64,000 bases of DNA from NCBI RefSeq assembly GCF_000829415.1, contig NZ_AP014637.1, forward strand, positions 3,551,001 through 3,615,000, given 5' to 3'. The notes under the pieces are model-generated. The model saw nothing but the letters and a program-made list of their open reading frames with translations. It did no database searches and was not told where the DNA came from. Both the position numbers and the translations under genes were made by a program. Positions 43,411 through 53,694 of this stretch are shown here, one piece after another. Every line of letters begins with the position of its first letter. Position 1 is the stretch's first letter. The DNA comes from Pseudomonas sp. StFLB209. Its GTDB lineage: Bacteria; Pseudomonadota; Gammaproteobacteria; Pseudomonadales; Pseudomonadaceae.

Positions 43411-43550
43411 GGGCACCTCTAAAAACTAGCTGCGTTGCCATCGCTGCGTTAAAAACAGGCTCACAATGCTCATTTACAACCCGTAAACTCCGCTTGCTTG
43501 CCTGTTTTTGCCTTTCGCTGGCTGCCTCACCTACGTTTCTAGAGGCACCC
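43411..43550. repeat. Structured palindromic repeat, copy B (MITE-like)
   Basis: Its core (TGCGTTGCCAT...GCGTTAAAAACAGGCTCACAATGCTC...TTTACAACCCGTAAACTCCGCTTGC...GCCTGTTTTTGCC) closely matches copy A at 9130-9256. The ends differ: GGGCACCTCTAAAAACTAG on the left and CTACGTTTCTAGAGGCACCC on the right form the terminal inverted repeat instead of GTTGAAAAAC. It lies between eno and ftsB, both on the plus strand. Confidence 0.85.
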
Positions 43551-43594
43551 ATGTGTTGGCTCTGCCGTCTTCTTACCGGGTAACTGATATTTCA

Positions 43595-43873
43595 ATGCGC
43601 AGTCCTTACTGGTTGTTTCTTGTCCTTCTGCTGTTGCTGGGCGGTCTGCAATATCGACTTTGGGTGGGTAATGGCAGCCTTGCGCAAGTCGCCAGCCTGA
43701 CCAAACAGATTGAAGAGCAGCGGGCCGAGAATGAAAGCCTGCTGGAGCGCAACCGGGTTTTGGACGCGGAGGTCATGGAGTTGAAGAAGGGCCTGGAAAC
43801 CGTCGAAGAGCGTGCCCGTCACGAGCTTGGCATGGTCAAGGACGGCGAAACCCTCTATCAACTGGCCCGCTGA
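43595..43873 (+). CDS. ftsB: Cell division protein FtsB
   Basis: FtsB is a small bitopic divisome protein forming a complex with FtsL and FtsQ that activates septal peptidoglycan synthesis by FtsWI. The 92-residue product has an N-terminal transmembrane segment (about residues 4-20), a leucine-zipper-like coiled coil (about 28-75, ASLTKQIEEQRAENESLLERN) and the ARHELGMVKDGETLYQL C terminus. ATG at 43595 gives the standard length. It is followed 8 bases later by ispD, as in most gammaproteobacteria. Confidence 0.95.
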   Translation: MRSPYWLFLVLLLLLGGLQYRLWVGNGSLAQVASLTKQIEEQRAENESLLERNRVLDAEVMELKKGLETVEERARHELGMVKDGETLYQLAR

Positions 43874-43881
43874 GTAAGCTG

Positions 43882-44592
43882 ATGACTAGCGTATTGCCTG
43901 CCTTCTGGGCAGTTATTCCTGCAGCGGGTGTGGGTGCCCGCATGGCAGCTGACCGTCCCAAGCAGTACCTGCAATTGGGCGCTCTGACTATTGTTGAACA
44001 CAGCCTGCTGTGTTTTCTCGATCATCCTCGCCTCAAGGGGCTGGTGATCAGCCTGGCGGCGGATGATCCCTACTGGCCGGCCTTGCCCTGCGCGCTGGAT
44101 TCACGCGTCCAGCGTGTCGATGGCGGCAAGGAACGGGCCGATTCGGTGCTCAATGCGTTGTTGCATCTGCATGCGCAGGGTGCTGACGATGACGATTGGG
44201 TGTTGGTGCATGATGCGGCGCGGCCTAATCTGTCGCGTGGCGACCTGGATAACTTGCTGTCGGTACTGGCCGATGACCCGGTGGGTGGTCTGTTGGCGGT
44301 GCCAGCGCGCGATACGCTCAAGCGCGCTGATGACCAAGGGCGGGTGACGGAAACCGTGGACCGCAGTTTGATCTGGCAGGCGTATACGCCGCAGATGTTT
44401 CGCCTGGGCACTTTGCATCGGGCTTTGGCTGACAGTCTGGTGGCTCACGCTGCAATTACCGATGAAGCTTCGGCTATTGAATGGGCCGGGCAGGCGCCGC
44501 GGTTGGTCGAGGGGCGGTCGGACAATATCAAGGTCACGCGGCCGGAAGATCTGGAGTGGTTGCGGCAGCGGCGCTCGTTTGGTGGGGCTTGA
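43882..44592 (+). CDS. ispD: MEP cytidylyltransferase IspD
   Basis: IspD couples MEP to CTP giving CDP-methylerythritol, the third MEP-pathway step. The 236-residue protein has the nucleotidyltransferase signature IPAAGVGARMAADRPKQYL, VDGGKERADSVLNAL, VHDAARPNL and a closing VEGRSDNIKVTRPEDL. It follows ftsB by 8 bases. In many relatives ispD and ispF are adjacent; here the formaldehyde module gfnR/adhC-fghA separates them by 3.5 kb, as in P. aeruginosa. Confidence 0.96.
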   Translation: MTSVLPAFWAVIPAAGVGARMAADRPKQYLQLGALTIVEHSLLCFLDHPRLKGLVISLAADDPYWPALPCALDSRVQRVDGGKERADSVLNALLHLHAQGADDDDWVLVHDAARPNLSRGDLDNLLSVLADDPVGGLLAVPARDTLKRADDQGRVTETVDRSLIWQAYTPQMFRLGTLHRALADSLVAHAAITDEASAIEWAGQAPRLVEGRSDNIKVTRPEDLEWLRQRRSFGGA

Positions 44593-44695
44593 AAGAGCCT
44601 TGAGCGGTGTACATTCGCCGCTGCGGTGGTGGGTGTTAGTCACCTTTGCGCTTTTACAGCGGGTCACTTTTGCCTAGCGCGCGTTTGGCTTGAGC

Positions 44696-44731
<36 letters not shown>

Positions 44732-44740
44732 ATTTTGATC

Positions 44741-44791
44741 TTCGAGCCGAGATGGCATAGGCGACGCCGAACGCGACGATTGGCGCAGGCC
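44741..44791. repeat. Dispersed intergenic repeat, copy 2
   Basis: Counterpart of 5533-5583 with the same blocks (GATGGC, GACGC, CGCGAC, TTGGCGCAGGCC). It occurs with the microsatellite on its left. Confidence 0.6.
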
Positions 44792-44912
44792 AAGACCGGA
44801 GCAAGCGGTTTGGTTCCTTTGCCAAGACAAAGGAACTCGCCCAGCATGGCGAAACCTGCAGCCCAGCCACCGCTAGGCAAGATTTTCCATCTCTTTAAAT
44901 GCCAAATGTTAA

Positions 44913-44935
44913 TTCGCGGCTAAAGCCGCTCCTAC
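44913..44935 (-). repeat. REP element adjoining the gfnR stop
   Basis: Minus-strand GTAGGAGCGGC then the CGGCTTTAGCCGCG palindrome, the same type as 5731-5754. The first G of the REP is the last base of the gfnR TAG stop. Confidence 0.8.
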
Positions 44936-45837
44936 TAACCCCCGCCCACATATTCTTTACGCTGCGCCAACCCCTGCTTGAGGTAATCCACCAGCTTGCG
45001 CACTTTCGGCGACAGGTGGCGTTGCTGCGGATACAGCGCCCACACCGCGGTATTGGGCGGCTGGTGCGCTTCAAGTAGCGACACCAGCGCACCGCTTTGC
45101 AAGTGCTCCAGCACGTAATAGTCCGGCAACTGACACAACCCCATGCCATTCAAGGCGGCGTCCAGCACCGCCTGACCGCTGTTGCAACGCCAGTTACCCT
45201 GGATCCGTTGTGAAAACTCCCGACCGTTGTATTGCAGCAGCCAGGTGTCGCTGCTGCCGATCAGGCAGTTATGGCGGTTGAGCTCCGACAGGCTGTGCGG
45301 TCGGCCGTAGCGCTCCAGATAGGACGGTGAAGCGCACAGATACATGCGTCGCGGTGCCAGGCGGGCGGCGACCAGTCGTGAATCCTGTAGCCGCCCGAGG
45401 CGAATCGCCAGGTCTAGGCCCTCGTGAACCAGATCCAGCGTATCGTTAGACAGCTCGATGTCGATGCGCAACTGTGGGTACTGCTCCATGAAGCGTGTCA
45501 CCAACGGTGCGATGAAGCGCTCGCCGTAAGCAACGGCGCAGGTCATGCGCAGCAAACCCTTTGGCTCGCTGGTCAGGTCGCCCACGGCACGCAAGGCTTC
45601 CTCGCGGCCATCCTGCAAACGCTGGCAGTGCTGCAAAAATGTCTGGCCGGCTTCGGTCAGCGCCACGCGCCGGGTGCTGCGATACAGCAAGCGGGTCTGC
45701 AGACGCTCTTCGAGGCGCACGATCTGCCGGCTAATGTGCGATGACGACACCCCCAGACGCTGCGCGGCGGCGGTGAATTGCCCGCATTCGGCAACTGCGA
45801 CGAACTCGTCCATTCCTTCCCAGCCACTGCTGAACAT
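44935..45837 (-). CDS. gfnR: LysR-type regulator of formaldehyde detoxification (GfnR-like)
   Basis: A 300-residue LysR-type regulator with an N-terminal winged helix-turn-helix (about 8-66, FTAAAQRLGVSSSHISRQIVRLEERL) and a C-terminal effector-binding domain (about 93-295). It is divergent from adhC-fghA, the arrangement of P. aeruginosa GfnR (PA3630), which activates those genes when formaldehyde is released, for example from choline and glycine betaine breakdown. The name is inferred from gene order and family. ATG at 45837 has AGGGA 6 bases upstream; that site lies within a palindrome that could be an autoregulatory operator. A REP abuts its stop. Confidence 0.82.
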   Translation of the reverse strand: MFSSGWEGMDEFVAVAECGQFTAAAQRLGVSSSHISRQIVRLEERLQTRLLYRSTRRVALTEAGQTFLQHCQRLQDGREEALRAVGDLTSEPKGLLRMTCAVAYGERFIAPLVTRFMEQYPQLRIDIELSNDTLDLVHEGLDLAIRLGRLQDSRLVAARLAPRRMYLCASPSYLERYGRPHSLSELNRHNCLIGSSDTWLLQYNGREFSQRIQGNWRCNSGQAVLDAALNGMGLCQLPDYYVLEHLQSGALVSLLEAHQPPNTAVWALYPQQRHLSPKVRKLVDYLKQGLAQRKEYVGGG

Positions 45838-45839
45838 CG

Positions 45840-45861
45840 ATTATCCCTGTATGGCAATAAT
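45840..45861. promoter_or_regulatory. Candidate GfnR operator
   Basis: ATTAT-N12-ATAAT is an inverted repeat that contains the LysR T-N11-A pattern (T45844, A45856). It lies 3 bases from the gfnR start codon and covers its ribosome-binding site, in the 123-base gap to divergent adhC. Confidence 0.5.
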
Positions 45862-45912
45862 GTTTTGCTTTTACCCGATTATTCACCAGAGCAGCCTGTA
45901 ATACACTGCTGA

Positions 45913-47073
<1,161 letters not shown>

Positions 47074-47077
47074 GAGC

Positions 47078-47143
47078 GCTGCAAGTTTCAAGCAGCAAGT
47101 GGAGTTCGCTCTTGCTTGCCGCTTGTAGCTTGAGGTTTATAGC
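47078..47143. repeat. Imperfect inverted repeat between adhC and fghA
   Basis: The left arm, about 47078-47100 (GCTGCAAGTTTCAAGCAGC), pairs imperfectly with 47115-47143 (CTTGCCGCTTGTAGCTTGAGG). It resembles a GCTTCAAGC-type repeat that I recall from other pseudomonads. The fghA Shine-Dalgarno GGAGG starts 2 bases after it. Confidence 0.6.
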
Positions 47144-47153
47144 TGGAGGCTCC

Positions 47154-48002
47154 ATGAGTCTGGAAAATATCTCCTGCCAGAAAAGCTTCGGCGGCTGGCA
47201 CAAGCGTTACAAGCATCACTCCAAGGCGCTGGGCTGCGACATGGTGTTCGCGGTCTATCTGCCGCCGCAGGCCGAACAGGGTGGCAAGCTGCCGGTTCTA
47301 TACTGGCTGTCGGGGCTGACCTGCACTGACGAGAACTTCATGCAGAAAGCCGGTGCCCAGCGCCTGGCCGCCGAGCTGGGGTTGATCATCGTGGCGCCGG
47401 ATACCAGTCCGCGCGGGCCGGATGTTGCCGGTGACCCGGAGGGTGCCTGGGATTTCGGTCTGGGCGCCGGTTTTTATCTCAACGCCACCGAGCAGCCATA
47501 TGCCCGGCACTACCGGATGTACGATTACGTGGTCGATGAACTGCCCGCGTTGATCGAAGAGCATTTTCCGGCTTCCCAGGCCCGTGGTATCAGCGGCCAC
47601 TCAATGGGTGGTCACGGTGCGCTGGTCTGTGCGCTGCGCAATCCGGGTCGCTACCAGTCGATCTCGGCCTTTTCGCCGATCAGTAATCCGGTTGATTGCC
47701 CGTGGGGACAGAAGGCCTTTTCGCGTTACCTGGGCGAAGACCGCTCGCGCTGGCGCGAGTGGGATGCCAGCCTGCTGTTGGCCCAGGCCACGCAGAAGCT
47801 GCCAATCCTGGTCGACCAGGGCGACCGTGATGATTTCCTGGTCAACCAGCTCAAGCCCGAGGCGCTGGTACAGGCTGCCAAGGCGGCCGGACATCCGCTG
47901 AACCTGCGTATGCAGCCTGGCTATGACCATAGCTACTACTTCATCGCCAGCTTCATCGAAGAACACCTGCGCCATCACGCGACGGCCCTCAAAGCCTACT
48001 GA
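47154..48002 (+). CDS. fghA: S-formylglutathione hydrolase
   Basis: FghA hydrolyses S-formylglutathione to formate and glutathione, finishing formaldehyde detoxification. The 282-residue esterase-D-type alpha/beta hydrolase has the nucleophile S150 in SGHSMGGHGAL, a cysteine in the SGLTCTDENF loop typical of these esterases, the acid in VDQGDRDDFL and the His in QPGYDHSYYFI. ATG at 47154 has GGAGG at 47145-47149; the longer open frame upstream crosses the inverted repeat and is not protein-like. It forms one unit with adhC. Confidence 0.96.
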   Translation: MSLENISCQKSFGGWHKRYKHHSKALGCDMVFAVYLPPQAEQGGKLPVLYWLSGLTCTDENFMQKAGAQRLAAELGLIIVAPDTSPRGPDVAGDPEGAWDFGLGAGFYLNATEQPYARHYRMYDYVVDELPALIEEHFPASQARGISGHSMGGHGALVCALRNPGRYQSISAFSPISNPVDCPWGQKAFSRYLGEDRSRWREWDASLLLAQATQKLPILVDQGDRDDFLVNQLKPEALVQAAKAAGHPLNLRMQPGYDHSYYFIASFIEEHLRHHATALKAY

Positions 48003-48039
48003 CAGGCCGCCCCAAGGTCTGCCAAAGCAGGTAGAATCT

Positions 48040-48066
48040 CGCCCTGACTTTTCTCGGGGCGTTTTT
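48040..48066 (+). terminator. Possible terminator at the fghA/ispF junction
   Basis: CGCCC (48040-48044) pairs with GGGCG (48057-48061), followed by TTTTT, directly before the ispF start. A TAGAAT at 48032-48037 could be an ispF -10 box, though without a matching -35. The stem is short. Confidence 0.4.
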
Positions 48067-48068
48067 CT

Positions 48069-48542
48069 ATGCGTATAGGCCATGGCTACGATGTGCACCG
48101 TTTCGCCGAAGGCGATTTCATTACCTTGGGCGGCGTGCGGATAGCACACGGTTTCGGCCTGTTGGCACATTCCGATGGCGATGTCCTGCTCCACGCCCTG
48201 AGCGATGCTCTGCTGGGTGCAGCAGCGCTGGGCGATATCGGCAAGCACTTCCCGGATACCGACCCGCAGTTCAAGGGCGCCGACAGCCGCGTGCTGCTGC
48301 GTCATGTGATCAAGCTGGTCGGGGAGAAGGGCTGGAAGGTCGCCAATGTCGACGCCACCATCGTTGCCCAGGCGCCCAAGATGGCCCCGCATATCCAGGC
48401 CATGCGCGAGCTGATTGCCCAGGACCTGCAGGTCGATCTCGATCAGGTCAACGTCAAGGCCACTACCACGGAAAAACTCGGCTTCGTCGGCCGTGAAGAA
48501 GGCATCGCGGTGCATGCCGTCGCGTTGTTGTTGCGCGCATGA
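48069..48542 (+). CDS. ispF: 2-C-methyl-D-erythritol 2,4-cyclodiphosphate synthase IspF
   Basis: IspF cyclises CDP-ME 2-phosphate to MEcPP with loss of CMP in the MEP pathway. The 157-residue trimeric enzyme has zinc ligands D8 and H10 (GHGYDVHRF) and H42 ([12 protein letters not shown]), and the [17 protein letters not shown] terminus. Its TGA overlaps the truD ATG by 4 bases (ATGA), starting a tightly packed ispF-truD-surE-pcm-nlpD-rpoS series. Confidence 0.98.
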   Translation: MRIGHGYDVHRFAEGDFITLGGVRIAHGFGLLAHSDGDVLLHALSDALLGAAALGDIGKHFPDTDPQFKGADSRVLLRHVIKLVGEKGWKVANVDATIVAQAPKMAPHIQAMRELIAQDLQVDLDQVNVKATTTEKLGFVGREEGIAVHAVALLLRA

Positions 48543-49584
48543 CCGAACTCGAACTGCTTGGCCCGCGGGCTTATGGCGATGCGCTGGGCACCGCGCAACT
48601 CAAGGCGGTGGCCGAAGATTTCCAGGTCGATGAAGTACTGGACATCCCGTTGTCTGGCGATGGCGAACACCTGTGGCTGTGGGTCGAGAAGCGTGAGCTG
48701 AACACCGAGGACGCTGCGCGTCGTCTGGCGCGGGCTGCGGGCGTGCCGTTGCGCACGGTCAGTTATGCCGGCCTCAAGGATCGCCAGGCGCTGACCCGCC
48801 AGTGGTTCAGTATCCAGTTGCCGGGCAAGGCTGACCCTGATCTGGCTGGCGCAGAGGATGCCAGCCTGGCGATCCTCAAGCGCGGCCGGCATCGGCGCAA
48901 ATTACAGCGCGGTGCCCACTCGGCCAACGGTTTCACCTTGCGTCTGACTGCGCTCAATGCCGACAAGGTGGCCTTGGACAAACGTTTGCAGGCCATTGCC
49001 GCGCAGGGTATTCCCAACTACTTCGGTGCCCAGCGCTTTGGTCATGACGGCGGCAATTTGCCGCACGCTCGTGAATATGCCGAGCGCATGGCGTTGCCCG
49101 AGCAACGCGCGGTACGCTCGCGGCTGTTGTCGACGGCGCGCAGTTATCTGTTCAACCGGGTACTGGCCGCACGGGTCGCCGACGGCAGCTGGAACCGCGC
49201 CCAGGTCGGCGACTTGCTGGCATTCACTGACAGCCGCAGCTTTTTCCCGGCCGGGCCTGAGGAATGCAACGACCCGCGGCTGGCGATTCTCGACCTGCAC
49301 CCGACCGGCCCGCAGTGGGGCGAGGGTAATTCACCTGCGGCGGCGGCCACGGCGGAACTCGAGAATGGCGTGGCTGCGCAGGAGCCGGCATTGCGTGACT
49401 GGCTGGTAAGGGCGGGAATGGAACACGAGCGTCGCATCCTGCGACTGCCCATCGGTCGTCTGACGTGGCATTATCCCGAGCCTGACATTCTGCAACTGGA
49501 ATTCGTCCTGCCGCCTGGATGTTTCGCGACCGTACTGGTCCGCGAACTTGTCGATCTGGTGCCGGTGGGGCTTACGGATAACCC

Positions 49585-49597
<13 letters not shown>
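48539..49597 (+). CDS. truD: tRNA pseudouridine(13) synthase TruD
   Basis: TruD converts U13 of tRNA-Glu to pseudouridine. The 352-residue protein has the catalytic Asp D81 in [16 protein letters not shown], the FKVDE-like N-terminal [11 protein letters not shown], the [16 protein letters not shown] motif and the inserted TRUD domain of about 90 residues in the middle. It overlaps ispF by 4 bases and surE by 13 bases, consistent with translational coupling. Confidence 0.97.
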
Positions 49598-51005
<1,408 letters not shown>

Positions 51006-51190
51006 GTGGTCGCAGTGAATTCTGCCCGCGCTTACCGGTCTATCCAGCACCCCGGATGTGGCAAGGTGGCACTAGCGAGCGGTGGCTGTGCACCAGAGGC
51101 TAGCGTTCGTAATGGTTACACTGGCGGTTCAGTGGTGTTGCGACACAATTGAAGTCTTTCCAATTCAGTCACCAGTAAAGGGAGTGGCGG

Positions 51191-52048
51191 GTGAGTCATA
51201 GGGTCATTCGACAGCTTGGTTCTTTCACAGGTTTTCAGCATCTGCTGCTGGGCGTTGTGCTCAGTGTTGTGCTGGTTGGCTGTGCCAGCTCGCCTTCGGG
51301 CGGCGTGAGCGTCGTCGATCGCAACGGTAATGCCGTCGCGCAACGGGCGCCGGTCACCAAGGGGCAATACGTGGTCAAGCGCGGTGATACCCTGTTTTCC
51401 ATTGCCTTCCGCTATGGCTGGGACTGGAAGGCTCTGGCGGTGCGCAATGGAATCCCCGAGCCTTTCACCATTCGTCCGGGTCAGACAATCCGTTTTGACG
51501 GGCGCTCCGACCCGGCTCCAGTCGTGGCGACCCGTGCTCCGGTGGTGACTTCCAGTTCCACCACCAGCAGTGGTTCAGGCTCTGTAAAAACCACGGTCAT
51601 TTCCAAGCCGGTGGCTGTCACGCCAGTGGTCATTGCGCCTGCGGCAACCACTCCGGGCGGTGTTGCCGAGCGTTCGCCGAGCGGCTGGACATGGCCGGCC
51701 AGTGGCGTGTTGATAGGCAAATTTTCATCAAACGGTAGTTTGAATAAAGGAATTGATATCGCCGGGGATTTGGGACAGCCTGTTTTGGCAGCGTCTGATG
51801 GATCTGTTGTTTACGCCGGAAGTGGATTACGGGGCTACGGCGAATTGATCATCATCAAACACAGCGATACCTACGTCAGCGCCTACGGTCACAACCGCAG
51901 GCTCTTGGTACGGGAAGGACAACAAGTCAAGGCAGGGCAGACAATTGCCGAGATGGGGTCAACGGGAACTGACCGGGTGAAGCTGCACTTTGAGATTCGC
52001 CGTCAAGGAAAGCCTGTGGACCCTCTGCAATTTTTGCCGCGCCGTTGA
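51191..52048 (+). CDS. nlpD: LysM/M23 lipoprotein NlpD, amidase activator
   Basis: NlpD is an outer-membrane lipoprotein that activates the division amidase AmiC. The 285-residue product starts with GTG (51191, AAGGGAG upstream), has a lipobox with C31 (VLVGC), a LysM domain (about 57-102) and a C-terminal M23/LytM domain (about 170-283). Expected zinc ligands are altered: NKGID in place of H-x-G-I-D, and KLH in place of HLH, so it should be catalytically inactive as in E. coli NlpD. In Pseudomonas the main rpoS promoter lies inside this gene; a PsrA-type palindrome occurs at 51729-51742. Confidence 0.95.
   Translation: MSHRVIRQLGSFTGFQHLLLGVVLSVVLVGCASSPSGGVSVVDRNGNAVAQRAPVTKGQYVVKRGDTLFSIAFRYGWDWKALAVRNGIPEPFTIRPGQTIRFDGRSDPAPVVATRAPVVTSSSTTSSGSGSVKTTVISKPVAVTPVVIAPAATTPGGVAERSPSGWTWPASGVLIGKFSSNGSLNKGIDIAGDLGQPVLAASDGSVVYAGSGLRGYGELIIIKHSDTYVSAYGHNRRLLVREGQQVKAGQTIAEMGSTGTDRVKLHFEIRRQGKPVDPLQFLPRR
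51729..51742. promoter_or_regulatory. PsrA-type box upstream of rpoS, inside nlpD
   Basis: CAAACGGTAGTTTG has perfect 5-base arms around GGTA and fits the published PsrA pattern G/CAAAC-N(2-4)-GTTTG/C. PsrA activates rpoS in pseudomonads from a site in nlpD. Here the box is 412 bases ahead of the rpoS start, in a locally AT-rich stretch. Confidence 0.75.
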
Positions 52049-52153
52049 GTGTTGCCAGCCTGTTCCTGACGTAATTAGGAACAGGCTCAAGTGTTGCCAC
52101 GGAGATCAGGCGACGCTGGAGCTTGAGGTCGAACTCACCAAAGGACTATAACA

Positions 52154-53164
52154 ATGGCTCTTAGCAACGGGGCGCCGGAGTTTGACATCGATGATGAAGT
52201 GCTCCTCATGGACGCTGGCATTGTCCTGGAGCAGGTGTCGGACGAGAAGCAGCCGTCTACTGCAGTCTCGGCTCGCACCAAGGCCAAAACTTCCTCGTCG
52301 CTCAAACAGCATAAGTACATCGATTACACCCGGGCGTTGGACGCCACCCAGCTGTATCTGAACGAGATCGGTTTCTCTCCCTTGCTGTCCCCGGAAGAAG
52401 AAGTCCATTTTGCACGCCTGTCGCAAAAGGGTGATCCGGCCGGCCGCAAGCGCATGATCGAGAGCAACCTGCGGCTGGTGGTCAAGATTGCCCGGCGGTA
52501 CGTCAACCGCGGTCTGTCTCTGCTTGATCTGATCGAAGAAGGTAACCTGGGGCTGATCAGGGCGGTTGAGAAGTTTGATCCCGAACGCGGCTTCCGGTTC
52601 TCGACCTATGCGACCTGGTGGATTCGCCAGACCATCGAGCGGGCGATCATGAATCAGACGCGGACCATCCGTCTGCCGATTCATGTGGTCAAGGAGCTGA
52701 ACGTCTATCTTCGTGCCGCGCGCGAGTTGACCCAGAAGCTCGATCACGAGCCTTCCCCGGAAGAGATCGCCAACCTGCTGGAAAAGCCGGTCAGCGAAGT
52801 CAAGCGCATGCTCGGGCTCAACGAGCGGGTGTCCTCTGTCGACGTCTCGCTGGGGCCTGATTCGGACAAGACCCTGCTCGACACCCTCACCGATGATCGG
52901 CCAACCGACCCGTTTGAACTGCTGCAGGACGATGACCTTTCCCAGAGCATCGACCAGTGGTTGTCAGAACTGACCGAGAAGCAACGTGAGGTTGTGATCC
53001 GCCGCTTCGGTCTGCGTGGTCATGAAAGCAGTACCCTGGAGGATGTGGGGCTGGAGATCGGCCTTACCCGAGAGCGGGTGCGGCAGATTCAGGTCGAGGG
53101 GCTCAAGCGTCTGCGCGAGATTCTGGAAAAGAACGGTCTCTCCAGCGAATCCCTGTTCCGCTAG
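52154..53164 (+). CDS. rpoS: Stationary-phase sigma factor RpoS
   Basis: RpoS directs RNA polymerase to general-stress and stationary-phase promoters. The 336-residue sigma-70-family protein has region 1.2 ([21 protein letters not shown]), region 2 with the [33 protein letters not shown] core- and -10-binding block, region 3, and region 4 with [27 protein letters not shown] (-35 binding). ATG at 52154 follows AAAGGA. Its transcription is likely governed from within nlpD, and a perfect 18-bp terminator follows. Downstream lies rsmZ of the Gac/Rsm system. Confidence 0.99.
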   Translation: MALSNGAPEFDIDDEVLLMDAGIVLEQVSDEKQPSTAVSARTKAKTSSSLKQHKYIDYTRALDATQLYLNEIGFSPLLSPEEEVHFARLSQKGDPAGRKRMIESNLRLVVKIARRYVNRGLSLLDLIEEGNLGLIRAVEKFDPERGFRFSTYATWWIRQTIERAIMNQTRTIRLPIHVVKELNVYLRAARELTQKLDHEPSPEEIANLLEKPVSEVKRMLGLNERVSSVDVSLGPDSDKTLLDTLTDDRPTDPFELLQDDDLSQSIDQWLSELTEKQREVVIRRFGLRGHESSTLEDVGLEIGLTRERVRQIQVEGLKRLREILEKNGLSSESLFR

Positions 53165-53174
53165 GCTGGCGAGC

Positions 53175-53219
53175 GAAAAAGCCGATATCAACCAACCCGA
53201 TGTTGATATCGGCTTTTTC
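53175..53219 (+). terminator. Terminator after rpoS
   Basis: An 18-bp perfect stem, GAAAAAGCCGATATCAAC against its complement, with a 9-base loop and a T5 run near the end, 10 bases past the rpoS stop. It can function in both directions. Confidence 0.93.
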
Positions 53220-53316
53220 ATATCTGCATATTCTTATGACATATTGCTGACAATAGCGTTTATATGTCTGCATTTTTATCCTGTAACCAACACTTTCAGC
53301 GACTGATGACTGCGCG

Positions 53317-53334
53317 TGTAATCCATTGCTTACC
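53317..53334. promoter_or_regulatory. GacA upstream activating palindrome of rsmZ
   Basis: TGTAAT-CCATTG-CTTACC closely fits the GacA consensus TGTAAG-N6-CTTACA. It is centred about 180 bases before the predicted RsmZ 5' end, the distance I recall for other Pseudomonas rsmZ promoters, with an AT-rich linker between. Confidence 0.85.
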
Positions 53335-53471
53335 CATGTTGTAAGTCGTTGTAGTCCTGGGTTGCAGATTATTAGCTATAGAGTATTGGGAAGTTTCCCA
53401 TCCTGTTGATTTGAATGGGGTTTCAGGTTTCTGGCGTAAAGCTTCGCCGGTTGTTTCCGGTTTTCAGGGCA

Positions 53472-53499
53472 TTGCCCTGAGCGAAAAAATCACTAGTAT
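53472..53499 (+). promoter_or_regulatory. rsmZ core promoter
   Basis: TTGCCC (53472-53477) and TAGTAT (53494-53499) with a 16-base spacer. The next 7 bases lead to the predicted RNA start TGTGCC at 53506. Confidence 0.75.
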
Positions 53500-53505
53500 C
53501 TGAAC

Positions 53506-53638
53506 TGTGCCAACGGAGTGGCGCAGGCGCTCAAGGAAGAACACCTCAAGGACATCGCAGGATGCGATTCATCAGGATGATGAAAAGGATCAAATGGACC
53601 ATGGAAAAAATGTGGGCGGTCATACCGCCCCTTTTTTT
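53506..53638 (+). ncRNA. rsmZ: Small regulatory RNA RsmZ
   Basis: RsmZ sequesters the translational repressors RsmA/RsmE (CsrA family). The ~133-base RNA carries eight GGA motifs (first at about 53515, last near the terminator), several displayed in hairpin loops: TGTGCCA-ACGGAG-TGGCGCA at the 5' end, CGC-AGGAT-GCG, and TCATC-AGGA-TGATGA. It ends in an intrinsic terminator GGGCGGT-cat-ACCGCCC plus seven T. The rpoS-rsmZ-fdxA position is the classic Pseudomonas locus, and a GacA box lies upstream. The segment ACATCGCAGGATGCGATTC recalls P. fluorescens RsmZ. The exact 5' end is inferred. Confidence 0.92.
53614..53638. terminator. Bidirectional terminator of rsmZ and fdxA
   Basis: 7-bp stem GGGCGGT/ACCGCCC with a 3-base loop and T7 on the plus strand; on the minus strand the same stem is followed by ACATTTTTT, 57 bases past the fdxA stop. 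Confidence 0.9.
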
Positions 53639-53694
53639 GCCTGCCCGAAAGTGTCGGCAGGCGCTGCGCGAATGGCCCGCGCAGAACCCTGGAA

